From Acidobacteriota bacterium (lineage in GTDB: Bacteria > Acidobacteriota > Terriglobia > Bryobacterales > Bryobacteraceae): a DNA stretch of 64,000 nt. Both the position numbers and the translations under genes were made by a program. Below the pieces are notes generated by a model, which saw nothing but the letters and a program-made list of their open reading frames with translations, was not told where the DNA came from and ran no database searches. This document shows, in pieces, positions 49,894 to 59,000 of the stretch. Position 1 is the stretch's first letter. Each line of letters starts with the position of its first letter. Where the stretch lies: assembly GCA_947470805.1 (NCBI GenBank), contig CANIVU010000027.1, forward strand, positions 16,444 through 80,443, read 5' to 3'.

Positions 49894-50235
49894 ATGGACC
49901 GCCACCTGGAAGTTCTCGAAGAAGAAGACCAGCTCACCGACGAGCTCGACCCCGCCTACGAGCCCCTCTTCCACGTCGTCCTCCTCGACGACGACCACCA
50001 CTCCGATACCTACGTCATCGAGATGCTCGGCCGCCTCTTCTACATCCCGGCCGGCGAAGGCGCCCGCCACGCCGCCGAAGTCGATGCCACCGGCCGCACC
50101 ATCGTCCTCACCTGCGAACTTCCCCAGGCCGAATTCGCCCGTGACCAGATCCACGGCTACGGCCGCGACCCCCGCATCCAGTCCTGCAAAGGCTCCATGT
50201 CGGCCACCGTCGAACCCGCCGAAGTCGCCAAATGA
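49894..50235 (+). CDS. clpS: ClpS-like ATP-dependent Clp protease adaptor
   Basis: PLFHVVLLDDDHHSDTYVIEMLGRLFYIPAGEGARHAAEVDATGRTIVLTCELPQAEFARDQIHGYGRDPRIQSCKGSMSATVEPA fits the ClpS fold pattern. Confidence 0.8.
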   Translation: MDRHLEVLEEEDQLTDELDPAYEPLFHVVLLDDDHHSDTYVIEMLGRLFYIPAGEGARHAAEVDATGRTIVLTCELPQAEFARDQIHGYGRDPRIQSCKGSMSATVEPAEVAK

Positions 50236-50978
50236 CCGCGCTGGTCACCGGCGCCTCCCGCGGCATCGGCCGCGCCATCGCCCTGCGCCTCGCCCTCGAC
50301 GGCATCCCCGTCGCCGTCAACTACAACACCCAGCAAACCGCCGCCCAACAGGTCGTCGAATCCATCCTCAACGCCGGCGGCCGCGCCTGCGCCCTCCAGG
50401 CTGACACCGGCAACCCCGCCCAAGTCGACTCCCTCTTCCAACAAGCCGAAGACCGCCTCGGCCCCATCTCCATCCTGGTCAACAACGCCGGCATCCTCCG
50501 CCGCGGCTCCCTCGATGACTACGACCCCGCCTCCATGTCCGACATGTTGAAAACGAACCTGGACGGCGTCATCCACTGCACCCGCGCCGCCATGAAAACC
50601 ATGCGAACGAACCGAGGTGGCGCCATCGTGAACATCAGTTCCATCGCCGCCCACGGCACCTCCGCCCCCGGCACCACCTGGTACGCCGCCACCAAAGCCG
50701 CCGTGGAAACGCTAACCCGCCGCTTCGCCCTCGAACTCGGCCCCGCAAACATCCGCGTCAACGCCGTCGCCCCCGGCTTCATCCTCACCGACATGGTCGA
50801 CCCCGCCAACCGCGACCAGGTCATCCAAACCATGGCCGCCAAAGCCGTGCTAGGCCGCGTCGGCCAACCCGAAGACATCGCCGACGCCGTCGCCTTCCTC
50901 GTCTCCGGACAAGCCCGTTTCATCACCGGCCAAATCCTCACCGTCGACGGCGGTCGTACCGACTTCCTCTCCCACTAG
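50232..50978 (+). CDS. SDR oxidoreductase, 3-oxoacyl-ACP reductase-like
   Basis: TALVTGASRGIGRAIALRLA; NNAGI; YAATKAAVETL; GQILTVDGG. Confidence 0.93.
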   Translation: MTALVTGASRGIGRAIALRLALDGIPVAVNYNTQQTAAQQVVESILNAGGRACALQADTGNPAQVDSLFQQAEDRLGPISILVNNAGILRRGSLDDYDPASMSDMLKTNLDGVIHCTRAAMKTMRTNRGGAIVNISSIAAHGTSAPGTTWYAATKAAVETLTRRFALELGPANIRVNAVAPGFILTDMVDPANRDQVIQTMAAKAVLGRVGQPEDIADAVAFLVSGQARFITGQILTVDGGRTDFLSH

Positions 50979-50980
50979 AA

Positions 50981-51655
50981 CTACTCCCGCACCCGCTCCG
51001 CCACCGTCGAAGACCCCACTCCCGCATACGCCGCCCGCTGCCGTCGCTTCTCCCGCTTCTCCAACGCCAACAACTCCCGCCGCCGCCGCAACTTCGTCCG
51101 TTCGTCCACGCCATTCCAGAACTTGAAGAAGTACTGAATCGCCGACGCCACCCCGAACACCACCACCCCATACATCCACCACATCGCCCACTGCGCCCAC
51201 TCCCGGTTCCGGATCGAAACCAGCATCAGCGAGATCGCAATCACCTGAAAGACCATCTTGGTCTTCCCCAAGTCGCTGGCCTTAATCGTGTACCCCTCGG
51301 CCGCCGCAATCCCGCGCAACCCCGTCACCGCGAACTCCCGGCCAATGATCAGAATCGCCATCCAACCCGGCACCGCCCGCACCTGCACCAGCGAAATCAG
51401 CGCCGCCGAAATCAGCATCTTATCGGCGATCGGATCCAGCAGCGTACCGACCGTCGTCACCTGCTTCCACCGCCGCGCCAGATACCCGTCCAGCAGATCC
51501 GTGAACGCCGCCGCCAGAAAGATCGCCAACGCCAGATACTCATTGGCCACCGGCCAATCCATCACCCGCAGGCCAAAGTCGTCCTGCACCAGCGCCACCA
51601 CCAGCAGCGGCACGAAAAAGATCCGAAGGATAGTGAGTAGGTTGGGGAGGTTCAT
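50981..51655 (-). CDS. pgsA: CDP-diacylglycerol--glycerol-3-phosphate 3-phosphatidyltransferase
   Basis: NLPNLLTILRIFFVP; DLLDGYLARRWKQVTTVGTLLDPIADKML. Confidence 0.93.
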   Translation of the reverse strand: MNLPNLLTILRIFFVPLLVVALVQDDFGLRVMDWPVANEYLALAIFLAAAFTDLLDGYLARRWKQVTTVGTLLDPIADKMLISAALISLVQVRAVPGWMAILIIGREFAVTGLRGIAAAEGYTIKASDLGKTKMVFQVIAISLMLVSIRNREWAQWAMWWMYGVVVFGVASAIQYFFKFWNGVDERTKLRRRRELLALEKREKRRQRAAYAGVGSSTVAERVRE

Positions 51656-51680
51656 CCCAGGTTCACCTCTCTAGAGTCCA

Positions 51681-52970
51681 CTAGACCGTATCACAACGCA
51701 AGTGCCGGTAGCGCGCCAGCTCCTTCGCCGCTGCGTCCGTCATCTCCACCTCGAACTCGTAGTGGTCCTCCACAAACTGCTTCTTCAGAATCCGCGCGTT
51801 CTCGTGCACCCGGTGCAACGCCGCGCCGTCGCTTGCCGCCACCCGCAGTTCCATATGCACCAGCGCCTGCCCGGGCAGCTCGGCCTCAATCCTCGTCAAC
51901 AGCTCGTCGATGCCCATCCCCGCCGCCGCGCTCACTCGCGCCGCGCCCTCCGGAGCCCCAACGAACCCAGGCATATCGGCCTTGTTCCACACCACCAGCT
52001 GCCGCGTCCCCTGCGCCCCGATCTCTTCCAACACCGTTTGCACATGCGCCATCGCCAGCTCGGCCTCTTCGCTCGCCCCGTCGACGACATGCACCAGCAG
52101 CGCCGCCTCCGTCACCTCTTCCAACGTGGCCCGAAAGGCCTTCACCAAAGTGGTCGGCAGGTTCCGAATGAACCCAACGGTATCACTCAGCAGAATCTTC
52201 TTCTTCGATGGCAGCGCCAACATCCGCACCGTCGGGTCCAGCGTCGCGAACATCCGCGCATCGGCCACCACGCCTGCCCCCGTCAGCCGGTTGAACAGCG
52301 TGCTCTTGCCGGCATTGGTATACCCCACCAGCGCCACCGTCTGCAGCGGCACGGACTGCCTTTGCCGCCGCTGCGTCCCGCGCGTCCCCCGTACCGATTC
52401 GAGCGCCCGTTCCAACTGCGCCAGCCGCCCCCGGATCCGCCGCCGGTCGGTTTCCAACTTCGTCTCGCCCGGGCCCTTCGTGCCGATGCCGCCACCCTGC
52501 CGCGTCATCTCCGCTCCATGGCCGCTCAACCGCGGCAACAGGTACTGCAACTGCGCCAGCTCCACCTGCAACTGCCCTTCGCGCGTCCGCGCTCGGCTCG
52601 CGAAAATGTCCAGAATCAGCTGCGTCCGGTCCAGCACCCGGACCTCCAGCTTCTTCTCCAAATTCCGCATCTGCGTCGGTGACAGCTCGTGGTCAAAGAT
52701 CACCACGTCGATCTCGAAGCCCTTCACCAGGGCCACGATCTCCTCCACCTTGCCCGGCCCGATCAGATACGCGGAATCGGCCTTCTCCCGCACCTGCATC
52801 TGCCGGTCAATGACATCCGCCCCCGCGCTTTTGGCCAACGTCGCCAGCTCGTCCAGCGACTCCTCCGCCGAAAAGGCAGACTCCGTCCTTCGCCGCCAAT
52901 CGACTCCTACCAGCAGCGCTCTCTCCGGCCCTGCCTGTGTCGATACGGTCGTATGCCGCGTTTCTTTCAA
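51681..52970 (-). CDS. hflX: GTPase HflX
   Basis: IVALVKGFEIDVVIFDHELSPTQMRNLEKKLEVRVLDRTQLILDIFASRARTREGQLQVELAQLQYLLPRL; VALVGYTNAGKSTLFN. Confidence 0.96.
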   Translation of the reverse strand: MKETRHTTVSTQAGPERALLVGVDWRRRTESAFSAEESLDELATLAKSAGADVIDRQMQVREKADSAYLIGPGKVEEIVALVKGFEIDVVIFDHELSPTQMRNLEKKLEVRVLDRTQLILDIFASRARTREGQLQVELAQLQYLLPRLSGHGAEMTRQGGGIGTKGPGETKLETDRRRIRGRLAQLERALESVRGTRGTQRRQRQSVPLQTVALVGYTNAGKSTLFNRLTGAGVVADARMFATLDPTVRMLALPSKKKILLSDTVGFIRNLPTTLVKAFRATLEEVTEAALLVHVVDGASEEAELAMAHVQTVLEEIGAQGTRQLVVWNKADMPGFVGAPEGAARVSAAAGMGIDELLTRIEAELPGQALVHMELRVAASDGAALHRVHENARILKKQFVEDHYEFEVEMTDAAAKELARYRHLRCDTV

Positions 52971-52978
52971 TGCGTCCT

Positions 52979-53290
52979 TTAGCCTTCGTTACCGTCGCCG
53001 CCCATGGAGGGCGAGGGACCCGGAAGCGGCGCCGGTCCCGGTATGCCGTGCGCAGCGCCAGGATGGCCGCTATGCCCATGCGTTGGTCTGGATACCACCA
53101 CTGTAGAGATGGCGTGCTTGAAGATCAGCTGCTCCTGATTGTTCGATTCCAGGATCACCGAGTACTTGTCGAAGCTCTTAATGCGCCCCGAGAGCTTTAC
53201 GCCGCTCATCAAATAGATGGTGAGGAAAATCTTGTCCTTGCGCGCGTTATTTAAAAATGCTTCTTGTATGTTTTGCGCCAGTTTATCCAT
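52979..53290 (-). CDS. hfq: RNA chaperone Hfq with Gly/Pro/His-rich tail
   Basis: [59 protein letters not shown]; start at CAT 53288-53290. Confidence 0.96.
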   Translation of the reverse strand: MDKLAQNIQEAFLNNARKDKIFLTIYLMSGVKLSGRIKSFDKYSVILESNNQEQLIFKHAISTVVVSRPTHGHSGHPGAAHGIPGPAPLPGPSPSMGGDGNEG

Positions 53291-53383
53291 TTGGTTCCTC
53301 ACGCCCTTCCGGGCATAGAAATCCCTCCTCTGAATGGAAGGGTGTTACCAAATTGTATCACCGGCGCGGAGGGGGAGATTCAG

Positions 53384-54388
53384 CTAAGCGCCGAGGTAGA
53401 GCATGGCCACCGCGCCGAGCAGGAGAACAGCCGTGCCAAACAACAGGCCCTTCGCCTTCGGAGCACCTGCCGGCTCACCCCAGATGAGGAGGCCGCACAG
53501 CGCCGCGATCACCGCTCCGCCATACCCAACCGCCAGCACCGCCAGCTGTTTCGGGGCACCGGTGTAGGTGCCGCCCGCCGCGGCGAACAGCGCCACCGCC
53601 CCGCCCGCCCAAAGCGCCCCGCCCGTCACGCCAAGCAGGTGCTGCTTCACGGTCGCCTTAAAAAAGGCCGTGATCGGCAGCGGCTCTCCTTGTGCCGGGA
53701 GGTTCAGGAAGTACAGGTTTACCAGGGGAGTGAGTAGAAGGCTGCCGAGGGCCGTGAAGACCACCGCCGCATAGGCTCCCAGCCCGATCTCCGAGGCGCG
53801 GCTGGAGTCCACCGCCATCGGGAACGCACCGAGGACCAGACCCCCGACGCAACTCATAATGTACCCTTTCACGCCCGCGTGCAACCCGCGCTTCACCGGC
53901 GTCGCGGCCATCACCGCCTTCTGCGCCAGCCCCGTCACCACCAGCACCAGCACAGCCACGCCCGCCGATCCGTAGACCAGCGCCGGGTTACCGGGACCCT
54001 TGCCGAAAATCTGCAGAACGACCGTGATGATCATCGCCATCGCCGCCGAGACGGGCATCGCCGTGCTCAGGCCCGCCAGCGCGATCCCGGCCATCGTCAT
54101 CATGTTCCCCAGGCAGAAGATCACCCCCGCGCCAACCGCCGTGCCCAGCGCCCGCCGGGAGGCGATCGTCATGTTGTCTTCAAACGTGAAGGTAGCCGAG
54201 CTTCCCTGATTGCCCAGGGTGAAGGCCAACAGCACGGCTGCCAGCAGCGCGCCGAAGGCGAAGTCAAAGGCGTAGAGCTCAAACCGGTACTTCTTATCCA
54301 CGCGCATGGTGTTCGCCCAGAGGCCTAGCAGGAGGGCGGCAAGTAGGAGGACGAGGAGGGCCCCGTCACTGGTCATCGGTATAAGCAT
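53384..54388 (-). CDS. Multi-TM permease, DMT/GRP sugar-transporter-like
   Basis: About ten hydrophobic segments with two similar halves. Confidence 0.55.
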   Translation of the reverse strand: MLIPMTSDGALLVLLLAALLLGLWANTMRVDKKYRFELYAFDFAFGALLAAVLLAFTLGNQGSSATFTFEDNMTIASRRALGTAVGAGVIFCLGNMMTMAGIALAGLSTAMPVSAAMAMIITVVLQIFGKGPGNPALVYGSAGVAVLVLVVTGLAQKAVMAATPVKRGLHAGVKGYIMSCVGGLVLGAFPMAVDSSRASEIGLGAYAAVVFTALGSLLLTPLVNLYFLNLPAQGEPLPITAFFKATVKQHLLGVTGGALWAGGAVALFAAAGGTYTGAPKQLAVLAVGYGGAVIAALCGLLIWGEPAGAPKAKGLLFGTAVLLLGAVAMLYLGA

Positions 54389-54470
54389 TAACTCAGGAGT
54401 TTACCGCGCCGCGCGAGCCCTCTCAAGGCCCAGTACGTTTTCCGGCCAGATATGGGAGGATGGCAGGGTC

Positions 54471-54851
54471 ATGCAATCACGGATGCGTTGGGTTGTCTAC
54501 GCGGTTCTTGGGCTGGTCGTCGTACCGGCATTGGGCTTTGCCGCCTGGGTCTGGATCACCCTGAGCTACAGCTACTCCAGCGGCGAACGGGCGGGCCAGT
54601 TGCAGAAGATCTCCCATAAGGGCTGGGTCTGTAAGACCTGGGAGGGGGAGATCACCATGCCCACCCAACCCGGCATCCCGCCGCAGATCTTCACCTTCTC
54701 CGTCCGGGACGAGGGCGTAGCCCAGCAGCTCGTCAAGGCCGCCGGCCAGCGCGTGTCCCTCTCCTACGACCAGCATATGGGCGTACCCACCAAGTGCTTT
54801 GGGGAGACCGAGTACTTCATCACCCGGGTCCAGGTGCTGCCCAATCAGTAG
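54471..54851 (+). CDS. Membrane-anchored hypothetical protein
   Basis: N-terminal TM (MRWVVYAVLGLVVVPALGFAAWVW); start at ATG 54471 rather than the longer ORF. Confidence 0.6.
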   Translation: MQSRMRWVVYAVLGLVVVPALGFAAWVWITLSYSYSSGERAGQLQKISHKGWVCKTWEGEITMPTQPGIPPQIFTFSVRDEGVAQQLVKAAGQRVSLSYDQHMGVPTKCFGETEYFITRVQVLPNQ

Positions 54852-55795
54852 CTGCTCTGTTCCCTGAGCCATTCTATCTGCCGGGTCCTTTCCAGGTAGT
54901 GAAGGGCGTGGCCCTGGAGGGCGTCGTCGAGCGGCACGCCGTGCCAGCGCAGGTCGTCGATGATCCGCTCCAGGGCGGGCAAGGCGTGGTGGGGGGCGCT
55001 CGACCGCTGACAGGCCTCTTCGAAGCCCTGGAGGGCCGTGCTACCCGCCTCCGGCAGCGCGGCGGTCATGGCTTCCAGGTCGGGCAAGGTCAACGGACCA
55101 GCCCAGATGCCCATCCGGCTGGCCAACCAGTCGCGGCGGCCATCGGGGACCAGGGCGAGGTAGTCGGCCTCGGTCGCGCAGAGCAAGGCGAGTTCGTGGC
55201 GGATCGGCTCCGGCCCAGTGGAGGGTGTGGCGTCCCGCTCGAGGCGAACGGGGCCGGCGGTGAGCAGGTGCCGGACGTCCGGTAGTGCCTCCGGGTGGGT
55301 CTTGTAGAGGGCGAGGACGCCGTTGACCAGGCGTTCCCAGGCGTGTTCGCGGCGGTCGCCGAGGCTGGGCTTGGCATGCTGGAGCTGTTCCCGGATATCC
55401 CAGACGCTGGCCCATTCGTCGGCCGCGTTATAGCGGTAGCCCTCGGCGGCCGCCGAGGGGACCTCCAGCGGCTTCCGCGAGGCGGGCCATTCCTTGACCG
55501 CCTTGCGGAGCGGCCAACCGCGGTAGATGGCGAGCGGGCCGGGCCGGACGGCGAGTAGCTTCACCGGCGGCTGGCTGGGGTTGGCGTAGCCTTCGAAGTT
55601 GGCGGTGACGATGTGGAGGACCTCCTGTTCGCCATCTGCCCAGCGGAGGAAGGGGAGGAGGGTGGACTCCTTGATGCCGAGCGTCTGGGCGAGGGTGGCG
55701 GTTGTGTGGCGGACGCGCGGGGCGTCTAGTTCCCGAAGCATCCGGAGTTCATCGGGGCCGATGACGCGGAGGTCGAGGAGGGGCTGGATGATCAT
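54845..55795 (-). CDS. Hypothetical protein, 316 aa
   Basis: Long ORF with alpha-helical composition; no recognised motif. Confidence 0.55.
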   Translation of the reverse strand: MIIQPLLDLRVIGPDELRMLRELDAPRVRHTTATLAQTLGIKESTLLPFLRWADGEQEVLHIVTANFEGYANPSQPPVKLLAVRPGPLAIYRGWPLRKAVKEWPASRKPLEVPSAAAEGYRYNAADEWASVWDIREQLQHAKPSLGDRREHAWERLVNGVLALYKTHPEALPDVRHLLTAGPVRLERDATPSTGPEPIRHELALLCATEADYLALVPDGRRDWLASRMGIWAGPLTLPDLEAMTAALPEAGSTALQGFEEACQRSSAPHHALPALERIIDDLRWHGVPLDDALQGHALHYLERTRQIEWLREQSSY

Positions 55796-55932
55796 GCGAG
55801 ATGCTCCTTTCTTGTGGGTTGGGGCTCATGCGGCTGCCGCCGGTGCCGATACGGGATGTGTGGGCCGAACCCCCGCCCAGGACTGCCCGAGGGCCGGGAT
55901 GTGGTGCGGCGGCCGGGGTATGCCGCGGTGCC

Positions 55933-56047
55933 GGGCTGTTGGCTTGGCTGGTTTGGCTCGGGGTGTGCCGGGACGTGGTGTGGCTGCCTGGGTGTGCCGT
56001 GGTGCTGGGCTGTTGGCTTGGCTGGTTTGGCTCGGGGTGTGCCGGGA
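55933..56047. repeat. 41-bp exact direct repeat, period 74
   Basis: GGGCTGTTGGCTTGGCTGGTTTGGCTCGGGGTGTGCCGGGA at 55933-55973 and 56007-56047. Confidence 0.93.
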
Positions 56048-56095
56048 TGCTGGGCTGTCGGCGTGGATGGTGTGGCTGCCCGGGCGTGCCGGGTT

Positions 56096-59000
56096 TCACG
56101 GGACGTACCAGGGGGTGAGTAGCTGCCAGCCGGCACCATTGGTCGCCGCGTTGATGGCCCAGCCGAAGAGGTTAAGGTTCCCTGCCGCGTAGCTGCCGCG
56201 GCGGGTGATGTTCAGGCGTACCGTCAGGTCCCCGTTGTTGTTCAAGCCGGCCAGTTCGTTGGTCGTCGCGACCGCGCACTGGCCGTTCTGGACCGAGCCT
56301 GGCGTGCCGGGTCTTATGGGGCCGATGAGGCTCGTCAGGGCGTCGTTGTACAGGTACACCTTGTTCTCCGCCACGTCGAAGAAGCCATGGCAAGTGCTGG
56401 CGAAGACTTGCGGGTTCACGTATACCAGGAAGTACAGGCGCGTCGTGTTCCGGACCGTGAGCAGGAAGCTCTCGCTCGCCGTGACCGACTGCACCGGGGT
56501 GGCGGAGACCACCGTCGGCAGCGCCGGGCCGGAGAGGTTCCAGACGGCGGCGTTCACCCAGCCCGTCCCGTTCCCGGTACCCGGCAGTCCGACGGCCCAC
56601 AGGTAGACGCTCTGGCTGCCGGTCGAGTAGGTCCCCTTGCGGGTGATGGTCAGGTTAATGGTGCCGCCGGAGGCTGAGACGTTCGAGATGCCGCACTGGC
56701 TGTTCTGGAGCGTCGGGTCGAGGGCGGTTAGCGCGTCGTTGTAGAGGTAGGCCCGGTTCGTCGCCCGGTCCCAGTCGCCGTGACAGGTATTGGCCGGGAT
56801 ATTTGCGGAGGGGTTGACCAGGAAGTAGAGCCGCTCGGTGCCCTGGACGCTGATGCTGAAGGGCTGGGACAGTTGGGTGGCGTTCACCGGCGTCGTGCTG
56901 CTGATGGCCGGGTTGAGGCCCCAGGTGGCCGCGGGCACCCAGCCGTTCGCCCAGGTGTAGAGGGTCAGGGTTCCGGCCGTGTAGCTGCCCTGGCGGGTCA
57001 TGGTGAAGGTGACTGTGTTAGCGGTGGCCGAGACGCTGGAGATGCCGCACTGGCTGTTCTGGAGGTTGGCGTTCAGCGCGGTCAGCCCGTCGTTGTAGAG
57101 GAACATGGCGTTGGACGGTTGGTGGTAGAAGCCATGGCAGGTGTTGGCCAGGATGTTGGGGCTGTTGTTCAGGAGGAAGTAGAGCCGGCCGTTGGAGGGG
57201 ATGGGGAGCGTATAGGTCTGGACGAGCGGGCTGAAGACCGGCGCGAGGTTCCAGGTGGCGGATGGCAGCCAGCCGGTGCCTTCGCCGGTGCCCGGCCGGC
57301 CGACGGCCCACAGGTAGAGGTTCTTGTTGCCGGTGGCGTAGGCGCCCTGGCGGGTAAGGGTGAAGGTGACGGTGTCTCCCACGTTGGTGACCGCGGTGAG
57401 GGCGCACTGACTGTTCTGCAGGTTCTGGGCGAGGCCGGTCAGGGCGTCGTTGTAGAGGGAGGCTGTGTTGGTGGTCCGGTCGTAGTAGCCGTGGCAGGTA
57501 CCGGTGGGGATGCCGGTATCGGCGTTCAAGAGGAAGTAGAGCCGGTTTGTGTTACGGGCGTCCACGGTGAAGGTCTGGGAGAGGGTGTTGGCCGTCGTGG
57601 GCGCGGATGCCACCACCGTGGGCAGCGCGGGGCCGCCGATGGGCCAGGTGGCGAAGGGCTGCCAGCCGGTGCCGCCGGGGACAGTCCAGGTGAACAGCGT
57701 CTGGCTACCGGTTGTGTAGGTGCCGCGGCGGGTGAGGGTGAAGGTGAAGTCCGTGGCCGTGAAGGAGGGGCTGGTGATGACGCACTGGGAGTTCTGGTTG
57801 CTGGGGGCGAAGCTGGTGAGGGCGTCGTTGTAGAGGGTGATGCCGTTGTTGGCACGGTCGAAGAAGCCATGGCAGGAGTCGGCGACGGTGGCGGCGTCGG
57901 GGTTCAGGACGAAGTAGACCCGGCCGCTGGCGGGGGCGGGGATGGTGAAGGTGCGGCTGACGATGGGGAGGGGGGAGAGGTAGGAGACGTAGTCAATGAA
58001 GCGGATGCGGTTCTCCTGATTGCCGGCGATGTAGAGGTTGCCTGCGCCATCAAGGGCGAGGCCCCAGACCTGTTGAAGGAGTGCGTTCTGGGAGAGGCCG
58101 CCGTCGCCGCTGGAGCCGAAAGCGGATTGTCCGGCGATGGTGGCGATGTTGCCGGATGCGGCAACCCTGCGGATGCGGTAGTTGGAGTGATCGGCGATGT
58201 AGAGGTTTCCGTCACGGTCGACGGCGAGGCCTTTGGGGTAGTAGAGCTTGGCGCTGGTGGCCGGGCCGTTGTCGCCGGAGAAGCCGTTCGTGCCAGTTCC
58301 CGCTACCGGGGTGATGATGCCGGTGATGGCGTCGCGACGGTAGACGCGGGAGTTGAAGGTGTCGGAGAAGAAGAGGTTCCCGGCGAGATCGACGGCGAGA
58401 CCCCAAGAGGAGTAGCCGGTGACCAGGGTGCCGCCGTCGAGCGTCGCGATGGTGTTGCCGGAAGCGTAGTAGAGCTTACCGAAACGGTCGACGGCCATGG
58501 CGGTGACGGTGCCGATGGGGCGGACGGTGGAGATGGTCCCCGTGTTGACGTCGACGGACCGGATGGCGTTGGCGTCGGCGAAATAGAGCAGCGTGCCGAA
58601 TACGGCGACGCTGCTGGGGTTAGTGGCGGTGGCTAAGGTCGAGGACTGGCGGGTGGCGGCGTCGTACTTGCGGATACGGTTATTGCCAAAGTCGGCGATG
58701 TAGAGGCTGCCATTCGCGTCGACGGTGACCGAGAGGGGCCGCTCGAGAACGGCGGGGTCGCCGTTGCCGGCGATGGTCTCGATGTTGCCGTTGGCGGTAG
58801 GGCCCCAGGGGGAGACGGTCCCGTTCGCCGAGGGCTGCACGACGGTGAAGGGGTAGTCACTGGCCGAGATGGTGGCCATGCGGCCGTAGGAGCCGGTGTT
58901 GGCGGTGAAGGCGTAGGTGAGCGGGTTGGTGGCGCTGATGACGTTGAGCCAGCTGGCGGTGGTGTAGGTGCCCCACTGGCCTTGGGCGGAGAAGGTGAGG

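Noticed and set aside
53300-54900. Definite replication origin
   Set aside because: Skew sign change alone is insufficient; no dnaA/dnaN or recognised DnaA-box cluster was seen
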